A DNA stretch of 27,477 nt from an uncultured Dorea sp. (lineage in GTDB: Bacteria > Bacillota > Clostridia > Lachnospirales > Lachnospiraceae): positions 1-27,477 of the forward strand of contig CAJUBG010000053.1 in NCBI GenBank assembly GCA_910584575.1. Reading direction: 5' to 3'. Under the pieces are notes generated by a model. It was not told the DNA's origin and did not search any database. It saw only the letters and a list, made by a program, of their open reading frames with translations. Below are positions 6,014 to 13,473 of this stretch, piece after piece. The translations under genes were made by a program, and so were the position numbers. The stretch's first letter is position 1, and every line of letters starts with the position of its first letter.

Positions 6014-7550
6014 ATACTTTAGGATTGCGATTTATATGCGCCTGTCAAAAGAAGATGGGGATATGAAGGACGAAAGCAACAGTATTATAAACCAAAGAAT
6101 AATGCTGAAAGAATATGTCAGGAAAAATTTTGAGTATTATGAGTTGAAGGAGTTTGCTGATGATGGATTCTCCGGCACGAATTTTAAACGCCCCGCAGTT
6201 ACAGATATGCTGGAGCAGGTGCGGGAAGGTGCGATTAATTGTGTAATTGTGAAAGATTTTTCGAGGTTTTCCAGAGACTATATTGAACTTGGTTCGCATT
6301 TAGATCAGATTTTTCCGTTTCTTGGAGTGCGGTTCATTTCGCTGAACGACAATTACGACAGTAAAAAATACGGTAGAAATACGGCAGAGATTGATATTCC
6401 ATTTAAAGGGCTGATGTACGATTTATATTCAAAGGATTTATCGGTGAAGGTAAAGTCCTCTTTACGAGCCAGAAAAGAACAGGGACAGTACGCCTGCGGG
6501 AATACACCGTTTGGATATGCGAAGGACAAAGAGGATAGACATATGCTAGTGGTTGCAGAGGATGAGGCAAAGATTATCAGAAGGATATTTTCCATGGCAT
6601 TAGAGGGGAAAACTTCGGTAGAGATTGCAAGGGTGTTTAACAGGGAGAAGATACCAACGCCGATAGAATTTAAAATAAAGAAGGGAAAGACCAGCCGGGA
6701 ACCTATTGGGAAATGTTTTCAATGGGATTATCCTTTCATCTGTTCTGTCCTTAGTAATCCGTTCTATGTAGGGGATATGGTGTATGACAAATATGAGAAG
6801 GATGATGTTGGTGGAAAAAACCATTTAAAGCCCAGGAGTGAATGGAAGGTCTATAAGGAGCATCATGAAGCCATTGTTTCCAGAGATGATTTTGAAACGG
6901 TCCAGAAGATGCGTAAACAGACAGGAAGTAAAAAGGTAAAAGGTATGGGAGGGAGTCATCCGTTGCAGGGGAAGGTTTATTGCGGAGGATGCGGGCGTGC
7001 AATGACATTAAGGAACGGATTGAATCCATATTTTTATTGCGGCCAGAGATATTCATATGCGGATACAGATTATTGTGTGGGAAATATGAATCTCATGTTT
7101 CTGGAGCAGTATATCCTTTACCAGTTAGATTCTGAATTGTTAAAACGGGAGAAAGTAGAGGAGATAATGCAAAAGAAGGAGGAAGAAATTCTTAAGACGC
7201 TGGATGTGCTGGAGAAGGAGAGGATAAAACTGGACAGAAAAAGAAAAATATTGCAGAGAAAACGATTGGAAGAATACGAAAAGGCCGTTTTTGGCAGGGA
7301 AGCCTATTTTCAGACGAAAGATACTGACATGCAGAATGTGGATGGAAAGATTTCTGAGATTGACATTGAGATTGACAGGCTGAAAAAATCTATCCTAAAG
7401 AGGAAAGATGGAGCCGCGTGCTTTTTCAATCAGGGATGTAAAACAGACTTAAAACTTGTCGGGCAAATTATCCGGAAGATTACCGTGTATGATGAAGAAC
7501 ATATTGAAATAGAGTGGATGTTGGATATAGAAGAAAATGCAATCGTTTAA
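6006..7550 (+). CDS. Large serine recombinase 2
   Basis: The product has 514 residues. The resolvase domain carries Ser14 in YMRLSKEDGD and the motifs ESNSIINQR, DDGFSGTNFKRP and VKDFSRFSRDYIE. The recombinase domain follows with CGNTPFGYAKDKEDR and VLSNPFYVGDMVYDKYE. A zinc ribbon (VYCGGCGRAM ... YFYCGQRYSYADTDYC) and a long Lys/Glu-rich coiled coil (about 380-480) complete the enzyme. It starts inside the end of recombinase 1 (8-bp overlap). The closeness to the element's right end (126 bp to the junction) is typical for the integrase of such elements. Which of the two enzymes catalyses excision, or whether both are needed as in CcrA/CcrB, cannot be seen. Confidence 0.9.
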   Translation: MNEYFRIAIYMRLSKEDGDMKDESNSIINQRIMLKEYVRKNFEYYELKEFADDGFSGTNFKRPAVTDMLEQVREGAINCVIVKDFSRFSRDYIELGSHLDQIFPFLGVRFISLNDNYDSKKYGRNTAEIDIPFKGLMYDLYSKDLSVKVKSSLRARKEQGQYACGNTPFGYAKDKEDRHMLVVAEDEAKIIRRIFSMALEGKTSVEIARVFNREKIPTPIEFKIKKGKTSREPIGKCFQWDYPFICSVLSNPFYVGDMVYDKYEKDDVGGKNHLKPRSEWKVYKEHHEAIVSRDDFETVQKMRKQTGSKKVKGMGGSHPLQGKVYCGGCGRAMTLRNGLNPYFYCGQRYSYADTDYCVGNMNLMFLEQYILYQLDSELLKREKVEEIMQKKEEEILKTLDVLEKERIKLDRKRKILQRKRLEEYEKAVFGREAYFQTKDTDMQNVDGKISEIDIEIDRLKKSILKRKDGAACFFNQGCKTDLKLVGQIIRKITVYDEEHIEIEWMLDIEENAIV

Positions 7551-7677
7551 CGTACGGAAAAGTTTTTTGCGGCAGCTATATAACAGAAGGCATAAAGATA
7601 AGGGGTGGATTTCTAAAAAAATCATGTTTTTGGAGAAAAAAGTAAATAAAAATTGCCTGCAACTACTTGACAGGAGA
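7551..7677 (+). other. Right end of the element (attR side), non-coding
   Basis: This 126-bp AT-rich stretch lies between the last recombinase and the host protease gene. It ends in TTGACAGGA-GA, with the GA at 7676-7677 matching the GA at the left junction. A part of its reverse complement (CTGTCAAGTAG) weakly resembles CTGCCAAGTTAG at 1948-1959 on the left side, offset by about a dozen bases. This might be an imperfect recombinase-binding repeat. No terminator was seen. Confidence 0.5.
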
Positions 7678-8464
7678 GGGAATGGCAGCCCATCCTGACC
7701 TGAACGGCAGAATTCTAGCGTTTTACGACTGTGTCAACCGGCGGCATGGGATGTACGACGACAGCGGGCATGGAACCCATGTAGGCGGTATCCTCGCAGG
7801 GGACGGCAGGCTGTCCAAGGGAGAGTATGGAGGGATGGCGCCAAAGGCGCGGCTCGTTATTGTAAAGGTGCTGGATTCCAAAGGAGAGGGAAGCGTAGAG
7901 CAGATTCTTGAGGGAATCCAGTGGATACAAGACCATCATGAGCGTTACAAAATTCGGGTTGCCAATGTGTCTGTGGGGGCGAAAAAGGGGCTGGAGGGAA
8001 AAAAAGAGAAGGATTTGGTTGAGGCTGTGGAGGCACTGTGGGATCTGGGAATCACGGTTGTGGTGTCTGCGGGGAATCAGGGGCCAGAGGAGGGCAGCAT
8101 AGCGGTTCCTGGCAACAGCCGGAAAGTCATTACCGTAGGCGCGCAGGATGAGCCAGGAAGGAAGGATGGATGTTCAGGCGTCGGGCCTACGGAATATTGT
8201 ATTGTCAAACCAGAGCTGGTAGCCCCAGGGTATCATGTATCATCATGTAACAGCCGGTATTTTAAGACAAAGATTCCGTATGTCAGGAAAAGCGGCACAT
8301 CCATGGCGACTCCTGTGGTATCCGGCGCAGCGGCTCTCTTTCTGTCGAAATATCCGGAAGCGCAGAATGTCGATGTGAAGCTAAGGCTTCGGGAAGCATG
8401 TGAGTGTGAGGAGGAGGCGCGCCAGGGATGGGGGTGTCTTAGAATTGATAGATTGCTGGAATAA
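7676..8464 (+). pseudogene. S8 (subtilisin-like) peptidase, 3' fragment with His and Ser
   Basis: This part encodes 262 residues of the protease: GMAAHPDLNGRI, then DSGHGTHVGGILAG with the catalytic His (codon 7769-7771), VANVSVG and VVSAGNQGP with the oxyanion Asn, and SGTSMATPVVSGAAALFLSK with the nucleophile Ser (codon 8300-8302). A frame can be opened from TTG at 7667, but it reads LTGEGM and lacks the catalytic Asp. That Asp is 5.75 kb upstream at 1924. Rejoined with 1834-1932 the protein would be 295 residues with D31/H65/S242, the usual size of compact, signal-less S8 proteases. Apart from the insertion there are no lesions, so the disruption looks recent or reversible. Confidence 0.85.
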
Positions 8465-8467
8465 AAA

Positions 8468-8507
8468 AGAGGTGTCAAGAAAAAATACTTGACACCTCTC
8501 TCTTTTT
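8468..8507 (+). terminator. Rho-independent terminator after the S8 gene
   Basis: A 12-bp perfect stem is formed by AGAGGTGTCAAG (8468-8479) and CTTGACACCTCT (8488-8499) around an A-rich 8-nt loop, followed by CTCTTTTT. It starts 3 bp after the protease stop codon. Its downstream arm contains the -35 box of the next promoter. Confidence 0.85.
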
Positions 8508-8517
8508 AGTGTATGAT
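8489..8517 (+). promoter_or_regulatory. Near-consensus sigma-A promoter for the ylxM-ffh cluster, overlapping the terminator
   Basis: TTGACA at 8489-8494 and TATGAT at 8512-8517 are separated by exactly 17 bp. The -35 lies in the 3' arm of the upstream terminator hairpin and the spacer includes its T-tract. Transcription would start near 8524. This makes an ATG at 8513, inside the -10 box, impossible as the ylxM start from this promoter. Confidence 0.6.
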
Positions 8518-8527
8518 AGCACAGGTG

Positions 8528-8878
8528 ATGAAATTGGATAAGATTCTGGAACAGTCATTGCTGTTTGATTTTTATGGTGAGCTTTTGACAGAACACCAGA
8601 AAGAGATTTATGAGCGTTTTGTTGCGGACGACCTGTCATTGGGCGAGATTGCCGAGGAAGCAGGCATCAGCCGGCAGGGGGTTCATGATTTAATCAAGAG
8701 ATGTAACCAGACGCTAAGAGGATATGAGGAAAAGCTGCATCTGATGCACAGGTTTCTGGCGGTAAAAGAGAAGGTAGAGCAGATAGAGCAGCTTTTAGAG
8801 CATTATAACGAAGAAGACGCAGAAGAATTGGTCCAAAATATCCGTAAGATATCCGGTGAGATTATAGAGGAGTTGTAG
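8528..8878 (+). CDS. ylxM: YlxM family DNA-binding protein (SRP-associated)
   Basis: This is a small helix-turn-helix protein (about 116 residues) always found next to ffh in Firmicutes. It has sigma-70 region 4-like features: LLFDFYGELLTEHQKEIYER followed by the HTH SLGEIAEEAGISRQGVHDLI and a C-terminal coiled helix. Its role in the signal recognition particle pathway is suggested by context and studies of the family, but is not well defined. Start choice: ATG 8513 lies in the promoter's -10 box, so ATG 8528, or TTG 8534 with AGGTGA five bases upstream, is more likely. The stop is followed 1 bp later by the ffh ATG. Confidence 0.85.
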   Translation: MKLDKILEQSLLFDFYGELLTEHQKEIYERFVADDLSLGEIAEEAGISRQGVHDLIKRCNQTLRGYEEKLHLMHRFLAVKEKVEQIEQLLEHYNEEDAEELVQNIRKISGEIIEEL

Positions 8879-8879
8879 T

Positions 8880-10235
8880 ATGGCATTTGACAGTCTGACA
8901 GAAAAACTTCAGAATATATTTAAGAATCTGAGGAGTAAGGGGCGTCTTACCGAGGATGATGTAAAAGAGGCTCTCAAAGAGATTAAGCGGGCGCTGCTTG
9001 CGGCGGACGTGAATTTTAAGGTGGTAAAGGATTTTGTCAAAAGCGTTCAGGAACGGGCGGTTGGGCAGGATGTTATGAACGGGCTGAACCCCGGACAGAT
9101 GGTCATTAAGATCGTGAACGAAGAACTGATTAAGCTGATGGGATCCGAGACTACGGAGATAAAGCTTGAGCCGGGAAGCGCTATTACGGTCATTATGATG
9201 GCGGGGCTTCAGGGTGCAGGTAAGACCACCACGACTGCCAAGCTGGCGGGCAAATATAAATTAAAAGGCAAGAAGCCGCTTCTGGTCGCCTGTGATATAT
9301 ACAGGCCGGCGGCTATCAAGCAGTTGCAGGTGAACGGTGAGAAGCAGGGCGTGGAAGTATTTTCCATGGGAGAGAACCATAAGCCGGCCAATATTGCCAA
9401 AGCAGCCCTTGAGCATGCACAGAAGAACGGGAACAACATTGTGATTCTTGATACAGCCGGACGACTTCATATTGACGAGGATATGATGGAGGAGTTAAAG
9501 GAGATAAAGAATGCGGTGACGGTTCACCAGACGATTCTGGTTATTGACGCCATGACAGGGCAGGATGCCGTGAATGTGGCGAAGGAATTTCACGAGAAGG
9601 CGGGAATTGACGGGGTAATCGTCACGAAGCTGGACGGTGATACCAGAGGCGGTGCGGCGTTATCCGTCAAGGCTGTTACGGGAAAACCGATTTTATATGT
9701 AGGTATGGGAGAGAAGCTGTCTGATTTAGAGCAGTTCTATCCGGACAGGATGGCGTCCCGTATCCTGGGAATGGGCGATGTGCTGACATTAATCGAGAAG
9801 GCAGAGGCTGAGATCGATGAAGAAAAGGCGAAGCAGATGGCCCAGAAGATGAAGAAGAACCAGTTTGACTTCGAGGACTATTTGGAGAGCATCAGCCAGA
9901 TGAAGAACATGGGCGGGCTTGGCAGTATCATGAGTATGATGCCTGGGCTTGGCGGCATGGGAGGCATGGGCAGGATGAAGGGCATAGATGAAGAACAGAC
10001 CGCCCAGGCTGAGAAGGGCATGGCGAGGATGGAGGCAATGATTTATTCCATGACGCCGGAGGAGAGAAGGAATCCAGACCTATTGAATCCGTCAAGGAAG
10101 CACAGGATTGCCAGGGGCGCAGGTGTGGATATCAGCGAGGTCAACCGCATGGTGAAGCAGTTCGCTGAGATGAAGAAGCTTATGAAGATGGTAGGCAAAG
10201 GCGGCAGGAAGGGAAGGCTTAAGCTGCCGTTCTGA
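8880..10235 (+). CDS. ffh: Signal recognition particle protein Ffh (SRP54)
   Basis: The 451-residue GTPase binds signal sequences of nascent membrane and secreted proteins, together with SRP RNA, and docks with FtsY at the membrane. The N domain occupies residues 1-95. The G domain has the P-loop GLQGAGKTT (109-117), DIYRPAA, DTAGR (191-195) and TKLDGD (249-254). The methionine-rich M domain runs from about 325 to the end, with the Gly/Met loop MPGLGGMGGMGRMKG and the RNA-binding SRKHRIARGAG. Length and motifs are complete. It is tightly coupled to ylxM. Confidence 0.98.
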   Translation: MAFDSLTEKLQNIFKNLRSKGRLTEDDVKEALKEIKRALLAADVNFKVVKDFVKSVQERAVGQDVMNGLNPGQMVIKIVNEELIKLMGSETTEIKLEPGSAITVIMMAGLQGAGKTTTTAKLAGKYKLKGKKPLLVACDIYRPAAIKQLQVNGEKQGVEVFSMGENHKPANIAKAALEHAQKNGNNIVILDTAGRLHIDEDMMEELKEIKNAVTVHQTILVIDAMTGQDAVNVAKEFHEKAGIDGVIVTKLDGDTRGGAALSVKAVTGKPILYVGMGEKLSDLEQFYPDRMASRILGMGDVLTLIEKAEAEIDEEKAKQMAQKMKKNQFDFEDYLESISQMKNMGGLGSIMSMMPGLGGMGGMGRMKGIDEEQTAQAEKGMARMEAMIYSMTPEERRNPDLLNPSRKHRIARGAGVDISEVNRMVKQFAEMKKLMKMVGKGGRKGRLKLPF

Positions 10236-10251
10236 CGCAGTCAACAGATGG

Positions 10252-10275
10252 TATAACCGCGCATGGCGCGTTATA
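10252..10275 (+). repeat. Inverted repeat between ffh and rpsP
   Basis: TATAACCGCGC and GCGCGTTATA flank an ATG trinucleotide and pair over about ten bases with one bulged C. There is no T-tract directly after it, so it is at most a weak terminator. It could instead be a processing or attenuation hairpin in the rpsP leader. Confidence 0.35.
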
Positions 10276-10305
10276 TAGACATTTATTTTATGGAGGTAGA
10301 ATACA

Positions 10306-10551
10306 ATGGCAGTAAAGATCAGATTAAGAAGAATGGGACAGAAAAAGGCTCCTTTTTATAGAATTATTGTAGCTGATTCAAGATCCCCAAGAGACGGCAA
10401 GTTTATCGACGAGATTGGTACTTATGATCCGAATTGTGATCCGAGTGCGATTAAGGTTGACGAGGAGGCTGCTAAGAAATGGCTGAACAACGGCGCGCAG
10501 CCAACAGAAGTTGTAAGCAAGATCTTTAAGATTGCAGGAATTGAAAAATAA
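10306..10551 (+). CDS. rpsP: 30S ribosomal protein S16
   Basis: The product has 81 residues, the standard length. It begins MAVKIRLRRMGQKKAPFYRI, followed by VADSRSPRDGKFIDEIGTYD, the family signature. It is a primary-to-secondary binder of 16S rRNA in the 5' domain, important for small-subunit assembly. A strong GGAGGT ribosome-binding site lies 9 nt before the ATG. The usual rpsP-khpA-rimM-trmD-rplS order follows. Confidence 0.98.
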   Translation: MAVKIRLRRMGQKKAPFYRIIVADSRSPRDGKFIDEIGTYDPNCDPSAIKVDEEAAKKWLNNGAQPTEVVSKIFKIAGIEK

Positions 10552-10590
10552 ATCATAACTGTAAAATCTTATTTTTTGAGGTGCTTGATT

Positions 10591-10821
10591 ATGAAAGAGT
10601 TGGTTGAAGTCATTACGAAGGCTTTGGTTGATGATCCTGACAGCGTAGTTGTGGCCGAGAGGGAAGAAAAGAAGACAATCGTTCTGGAGGTGCATGTTGC
10701 TGATTCCGATATGGGAAAGGTCATCGGTAAGCAGGGACGTATTGCCAAGGCGATTCGCTCGGTTGTGAAGGCTGCTGCCGCGAAAGAGGATAAGAAAGTG
10801 ATCGTTGACATTATGGATTGA
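10591..10821 (+). CDS. khpA: KH domain RNA-binding protein KhpA (YlqC)
   Basis: This is a 76-residue single KH-domain protein. The GKVIGKQGRIAKAIR loop (GxxG type) binds single-stranded RNA. KhpA, usually with KhpB, binds many transcripts and affects cell division and envelope in Firmicutes. The start is ATG 10591 with GAGGTG 8 nt upstream; an in-frame TTG five codons earlier overlaps that site and is unlikely. It sits between rpsP and rimM, as is usual for the group. Confidence 0.93.
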   Translation: MKELVEVITKALVDDPDSVVVAEREEKKTIVLEVHVADSDMGKVIGKQGRIAKAIRSVVKAAAAKEDKKVIVDIMD

Positions 10822-11000
10822 TGTAATGGATGCCCATGTAGACAGGGACAGACGCAGGATATTGTGCTCTGTCCTTATTTGTGCGCAGACCCGTGCAGAT
10901 GAAATATGCCGCTAAGGCGGCGTGCGGGCCGCGCGGCGAGTAGGGGAAGCGCCTGCCCGCCTCCGTTAAGACAAGGGTATATGTCGGGAGATTTATATTT
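10822..11000. other. GC-rich, hairpin-containing gap between khpA and rimM
   Basis: This 179-bp gap is long for an otherwise compact operon. It contains GGACAG (10846-10851) paired with CTGTCC (10869-10874) followed by TTATTT, a poor terminator-like structure. It also has a perfect GCCGC-TAAG-GCGGC hairpin (10908-10921) and a very GC-rich stretch up to about 10965. I find no open frame of note, and no rimM promoter stands out. Confidence 0.4.
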
Positions 11001-11507
11001 ATGGAAGAATTATTGCAGGTTGGGGTGATTACCCAGACACACGGAATCCGCGGAGAGGTGAAGGTGTTTCCCACGACGGATGACGCCGCCAGGTTTCAGG
11101 ATTTAAAACATGTACTTCTTGATACAGGGAAAGGGACGCTGTCTTTGGAGATTGAAAATGTTAAGTTTTTCAAACAGTTTGTAATTTTGAAATTCAAAGG
11201 CTATGATAATATAAATGATGTGGAACGCTACAAGCGGTGTCCGCTGCTGGTAGAGCGAAGGGATGCGGTTCCCCTTGAAGAAGATGAATATTTTATCACG
11301 GATATGATTGGAATTAAGGTGGTAACCGACCAGGGAGAGGATTTCGGCGTCTTAAAAGACGTGATGGCCACAGGCGCAAATGATGTGTATATTATCGACC
11401 ATCCGTCGGCGGGAGAGGTTCTAGTGCCGGCCATTAAGGAATGTATTTTAGAGGTAGATATCCCAGGCAGGAGGATGAAGGTTCACGTAATGGACGGGCT
11501 GATCTGA
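11001..11507 (+). CDS. rimM: Ribosome maturation factor RimM
   Basis: The protein has 168 residues. The N-terminal RimM barrel begins LLQVGVITQTHGIRGEVKVF, the family signature. A linker leads to the C-terminal PRC-barrel (YFITDMIGIKVVTDQGEDFG ... VLVPAIKECILEVDI). RimM binds S19 and helps fold the 30S head. Ribosome-binding site GGGAG precedes the ATG. It is followed 37 bp later by trmD, its usual operon partner. Confidence 0.97.
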   Translation: MEELLQVGVITQTHGIRGEVKVFPTTDDAARFQDLKHVLLDTGKGTLSLEIENVKFFKQFVILKFKGYDNINDVERYKRCPLLVERRDAVPLEEDEYFITDMIGIKVVTDQGEDFGVLKDVMATGANDVYIIDHPSAGEVLVPAIKECILEVDIPGRRMKVHVMDGLI

Positions 11508-11544
11508 CGGTTGAGGCGTTGAGGCAGATAAGTAGGAGTAGAAG

Positions 11545-12372
11545 ATGCATTTTTATATTATGACATTATTTCCGGAAATGGTGATGCAGGGACTAAACAC
11601 CAGCATTATCGGCAGAGCCATGGAGAAAGGGCTTCTGTCCATTGATGCAGTCAATATCAGGGATTACGCGTTTAACAAGCACAACAGTGTGGACGACTAC
11701 CCTTACGGCGGCGGCGCGGGGATGCTGATGCAGGCTGAGCCGGTATACCAGGCGTATAAGGCGGTGGAGGAAATGATTGCCTCCTGCCGGAAGGACGCGG
11801 CGCAAAAAGAGCCGAAGCAGGATGAAGCAAAGGGAGCCGAAGCATGTCAGGGCCTAAATGATGAAAGCAAAAAGCCAAGGGTCATCTACCTTTCTCCCCA
11901 GGGAAGGACGTTTAACCAGAAGATGGCAGAGGAGTTGGCAAAAGAGCGAGAGCTTGTGTTTCTTTGCGGCCATTATGAGGGAATCGACGAACGGGTGGTG
12001 GAGGAGATTGTGACAGACTATGTGTCCATCGGCGATTATATCCTCACAGGCGGAGAATTGCCGGCCATGATTATGGTTGACGCTGTTTCCAGGCTAATAC
12101 CTGGGGTTCTGCACAATGACGTATCGGCGGAGTTTGAGAGTTTTCAGGACAATCTGCTTGAATATCCCCAGTATTCCAGGCCGGAAATCTGGCATGACAG
12201 GCGTGTCCCTGAGATTCTTTTGTCAGGACATCATGCGAATATTGAAAAATGGCGCAGGCAGCAGTCCATTCTCCGGACGGCGAAGCTGCGTCCGGACTTG
12301 CTTTTAAAAGCCCGGTTGACGGAAAATGAGAGAAAACTCTTGTCAAGAAACGATAAATGTGATAAAATATAA
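11545..12372 (+). CDS. trmD: tRNA (guanine-N1)-methyltransferase TrmD
   Basis: TrmD methylates G37 of tRNAs with S-adenosylmethionine, which prevents +1 frameshifting. It is a SPOUT-fold homodimer. Visible motifs are DYPYGGGAGMLMQAEP (residues 51-66), VIYLSPQGRTFNQ, CGHYEGIDERV (141-151) and SIGDYILTGGELPAMIMVDA (161-180), which forms the trefoil knot and cofactor site. The length is 275 residues against 240-255 in most bacteria. The extra comes from a charged, low-complexity loop at about residues 81-109 (CRKDAAQKEPKQDEAKGAEA...), placed before the PRVIYLSPQG strand. It is probably a surface loop. Confidence 0.97.
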   Translation: MHFYIMTLFPEMVMQGLNTSIIGRAMEKGLLSIDAVNIRDYAFNKHNSVDDYPYGGGAGMLMQAEPVYQAYKAVEEMIASCRKDAAQKEPKQDEAKGAEACQGLNDESKKPRVIYLSPQGRTFNQKMAEELAKERELVFLCGHYEGIDERVVEEIVTDYVSIGDYILTGGELPAMIMVDAVSRLIPGVLHNDVSAEFESFQDNLLEYPQYSRPEIWHDRRVPEILLSGHHANIEKWRRQQSILRTAKLRPDLLLKARLTENERKLLSRNDKCDKI

Positions 12373-12446
12373 AACGTTGTGAAGAAAAGAGATGGTCCTC
12401 TGGTACGTGCGTATTAAGAACATCCGGAATATAAGGAGGTCACACA
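12373..12446 (+). promoter_or_regulatory. Possible rplS (L19) leader
   Basis: In many Firmicutes the rplS mRNA carries a short autoregulatory leader bound by L19. Here 73 bp separate trmD and rplS. GATG (12390-12393) and CATC (12420-12423) bracket a stretch that could fold back on itself, followed by a strong AAGGAGGT ribosome-binding site. The primary-sequence match to the known leader was not verified; only position and foldability support it. Confidence 0.25.
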
Positions 12447-12794
12447 ATGAACGATATCATTAAGAAGCTTGAAGAAGAACAGTTGAAAGAGAATGTGCCG
12501 CAGTTCCATGTGGGAGATACCGTCAAGGTATACGGCAAGATCAAAGAGGGTAACCGCGAGAGAATCCAGGTGTTTGAGGGAACAGTCTTAAAGAAGCAGG
12601 GCGGCGGTTCAAGAGCTACATTTACCGTAAGAAAGAATTCCAACGGCGTAGGTGTTGAGAAGACATGGCCGCTTCACTCGCCGAACGTTGAGAAGGTTGA
12701 GGTTGTCAGAAGGGGTAAAGTAAGAAGGGCGAAGCTGTTCTACTTAAGAGACCGTGTCGGCAAGAAGGCGAAGGTAAAAGAGTTAGTAAAATAA
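12447..12794 (+). CDS. rplS: 50S ribosomal protein L19
   Basis: The product has 115 residues, normal for the family. It shows FHVGDTVKVYGKIKEGNRER followed by IQVFEGTVLKKQGGG, then FTVRKNSNGVGVEKTWPLHS (the L19 signature) and a basic C-terminus RRAKLFYLRDRVGKKAKVKE. L19 sits at the 30S-50S interface near bridge B8. AAGGAGGT is 7 nt before the ATG. A terminator directly follows, so this ends the ylxM-rplS unit. Confidence 0.98.
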   Translation: MNDIIKKLEEEQLKENVPQFHVGDTVKVYGKIKEGNRERIQVFEGTVLKKQGGGSRATFTVRKNSNGVGVEKTWPLHSPNVEKVEVVRRGKVRRAKLFYLRDRVGKKAKVKELVK

Positions 12795-12805
12795 GAGACG
12801 GGTTA

Positions 12806-12841
12806 AAAAAGGACAAGTACATAGCGTATATTGTCCTTTTT
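12806..12841 (+). terminator. Rho-independent terminator after rplS
   Basis: AAAAAGGACAA (12806-12816) pairs with TTGTCCTTTTT (12831-12841) around a 14-nt loop. The A-run/T-run arrangement makes it potentially active in both directions. It closes the ribosomal-protein operon. Confidence 0.8.
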
Positions 12842-12859
12842 GTGTTATAAGGGGAGTAC

Positions 12860-13468
12860 ATGGGACGCAGACGGAAGAAACGTTTATTTAAGAGAATCAG
12901 AAGAAGGAGATTCAAATTCCGCATCGACCTTCAGAAATTGTTTGAGATTGGGAAGTGGATTTTCAAGATTGGCGTAGTATGTCTTATAGCGTTTGTGAGT
13001 GTCTGGTATTTCGGACAGCAGGTCAGCACTGTGGGAGATTCTATGAAGCCGGTCCTTGGCAATGGGGACGTGGTCTTGGTGAACCGGATTATCTATAATG
13101 CTACCACGCCGAAGCGGGGAGATATTATCATATTCAAACCCAAGGGGAATGAGAATGTCCATTATTATACGAAGCGGATTATCGGCCTTCCGGGAGAGAC
13201 GGTGGAGATTATGGAGAACCGAATCTATATCGACGGGGAGAAGTTAGAGGAGAGATACGAAACGACGGACATTGACGACGTGGGAATTGTGAAGGAGAAG
13301 GTGAAGCTTGCAGGAGACGAGTATTTTGTCCTTGGGGATAATCGGGTAAGCAGCGAGGACAGCCGGAATGCGGATGTGGGAAATGTAAAACGGGAGTATA
13401 TTTACGGGAAGGCGTGGTTTGTCATTTCCTTTGGAGAGCATTTTGGCTGGATTAATCATAAGGAGTAG
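12860..13468 (+). CDS. lepB: Signal peptidase I (first copy)
   Basis: A 202-residue membrane-anchored Ser/Lys protease that removes signal peptides outside the membrane. A very basic N-terminus (about 22 residues with 14 Arg/Lys) precedes a single transmembrane helix at about 33-50. The catalytic Ser61 is in VGDSMKPVL and the general-base Lys105 in YYTKRIIGLPGE. Further family boxes are RGDIIIFKP and EYFVLGDNRVSSEDSRN. The stop lies 5 bp before rbgA. It is one of two LepB genes flanking rbgA; the basic tail distinguishes it from the second copy. Confidence 0.95.
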   Translation: MGRRRKKRLFKRIRRRRFKFRIDLQKLFEIGKWIFKIGVVCLIAFVSVWYFGQQVSTVGDSMKPVLGNGDVVLVNRIIYNATTPKRGDIIIFKPKGNENVHYYTKRIIGLPGETVEIMENRIYIDGEKLEERYETTDIDDVGIVKEKVKLAGDEYFVLGDNRVSSEDSRNADVGNVKREYIYGKAWFVISFGEHFGWINHKE

Positions 13469-13473
13469 AAAGT

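Larger units (their letters stand above)
1935..7677 (+). mobile_element. 5.74-kb serine-recombinase integrative element inserted in an S8 peptidase gene
   Basis: The boundaries come from reading the interrupted protease gene. Host sequence ends at GA 1933-1934 and resumes after GA 7676-7677, and excision leaving one GA restores the reading frame exactly. Flanking GA dinucleotides are what is known for elements moved by large serine recombinases of the TnpX/TndX group (Tn4451, Tn5397). Contents in order: IS1182-type remnant, YafY-type regulator remnant with promoter, UDG-family gene, unrecognised small gene, DUF6870 gene, decayed recombinase, two intact large serine recombinases. I see no relaxase, coupling protein or conjugation genes. 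The element is more AT-rich than the downstream housekeeping genes. Whether it can still excise is unknown. Confidence 0.75.

Noticed and set aside
1948..7674. Terminal inverted repeats of the element (CTGCCAAGTTAG / CTGTCAAGTAG)
   Set aside because: The match is short, imperfect and offset differently from the two GA junctions, so it does not qualify as terminal repeats without comparison to related elements.
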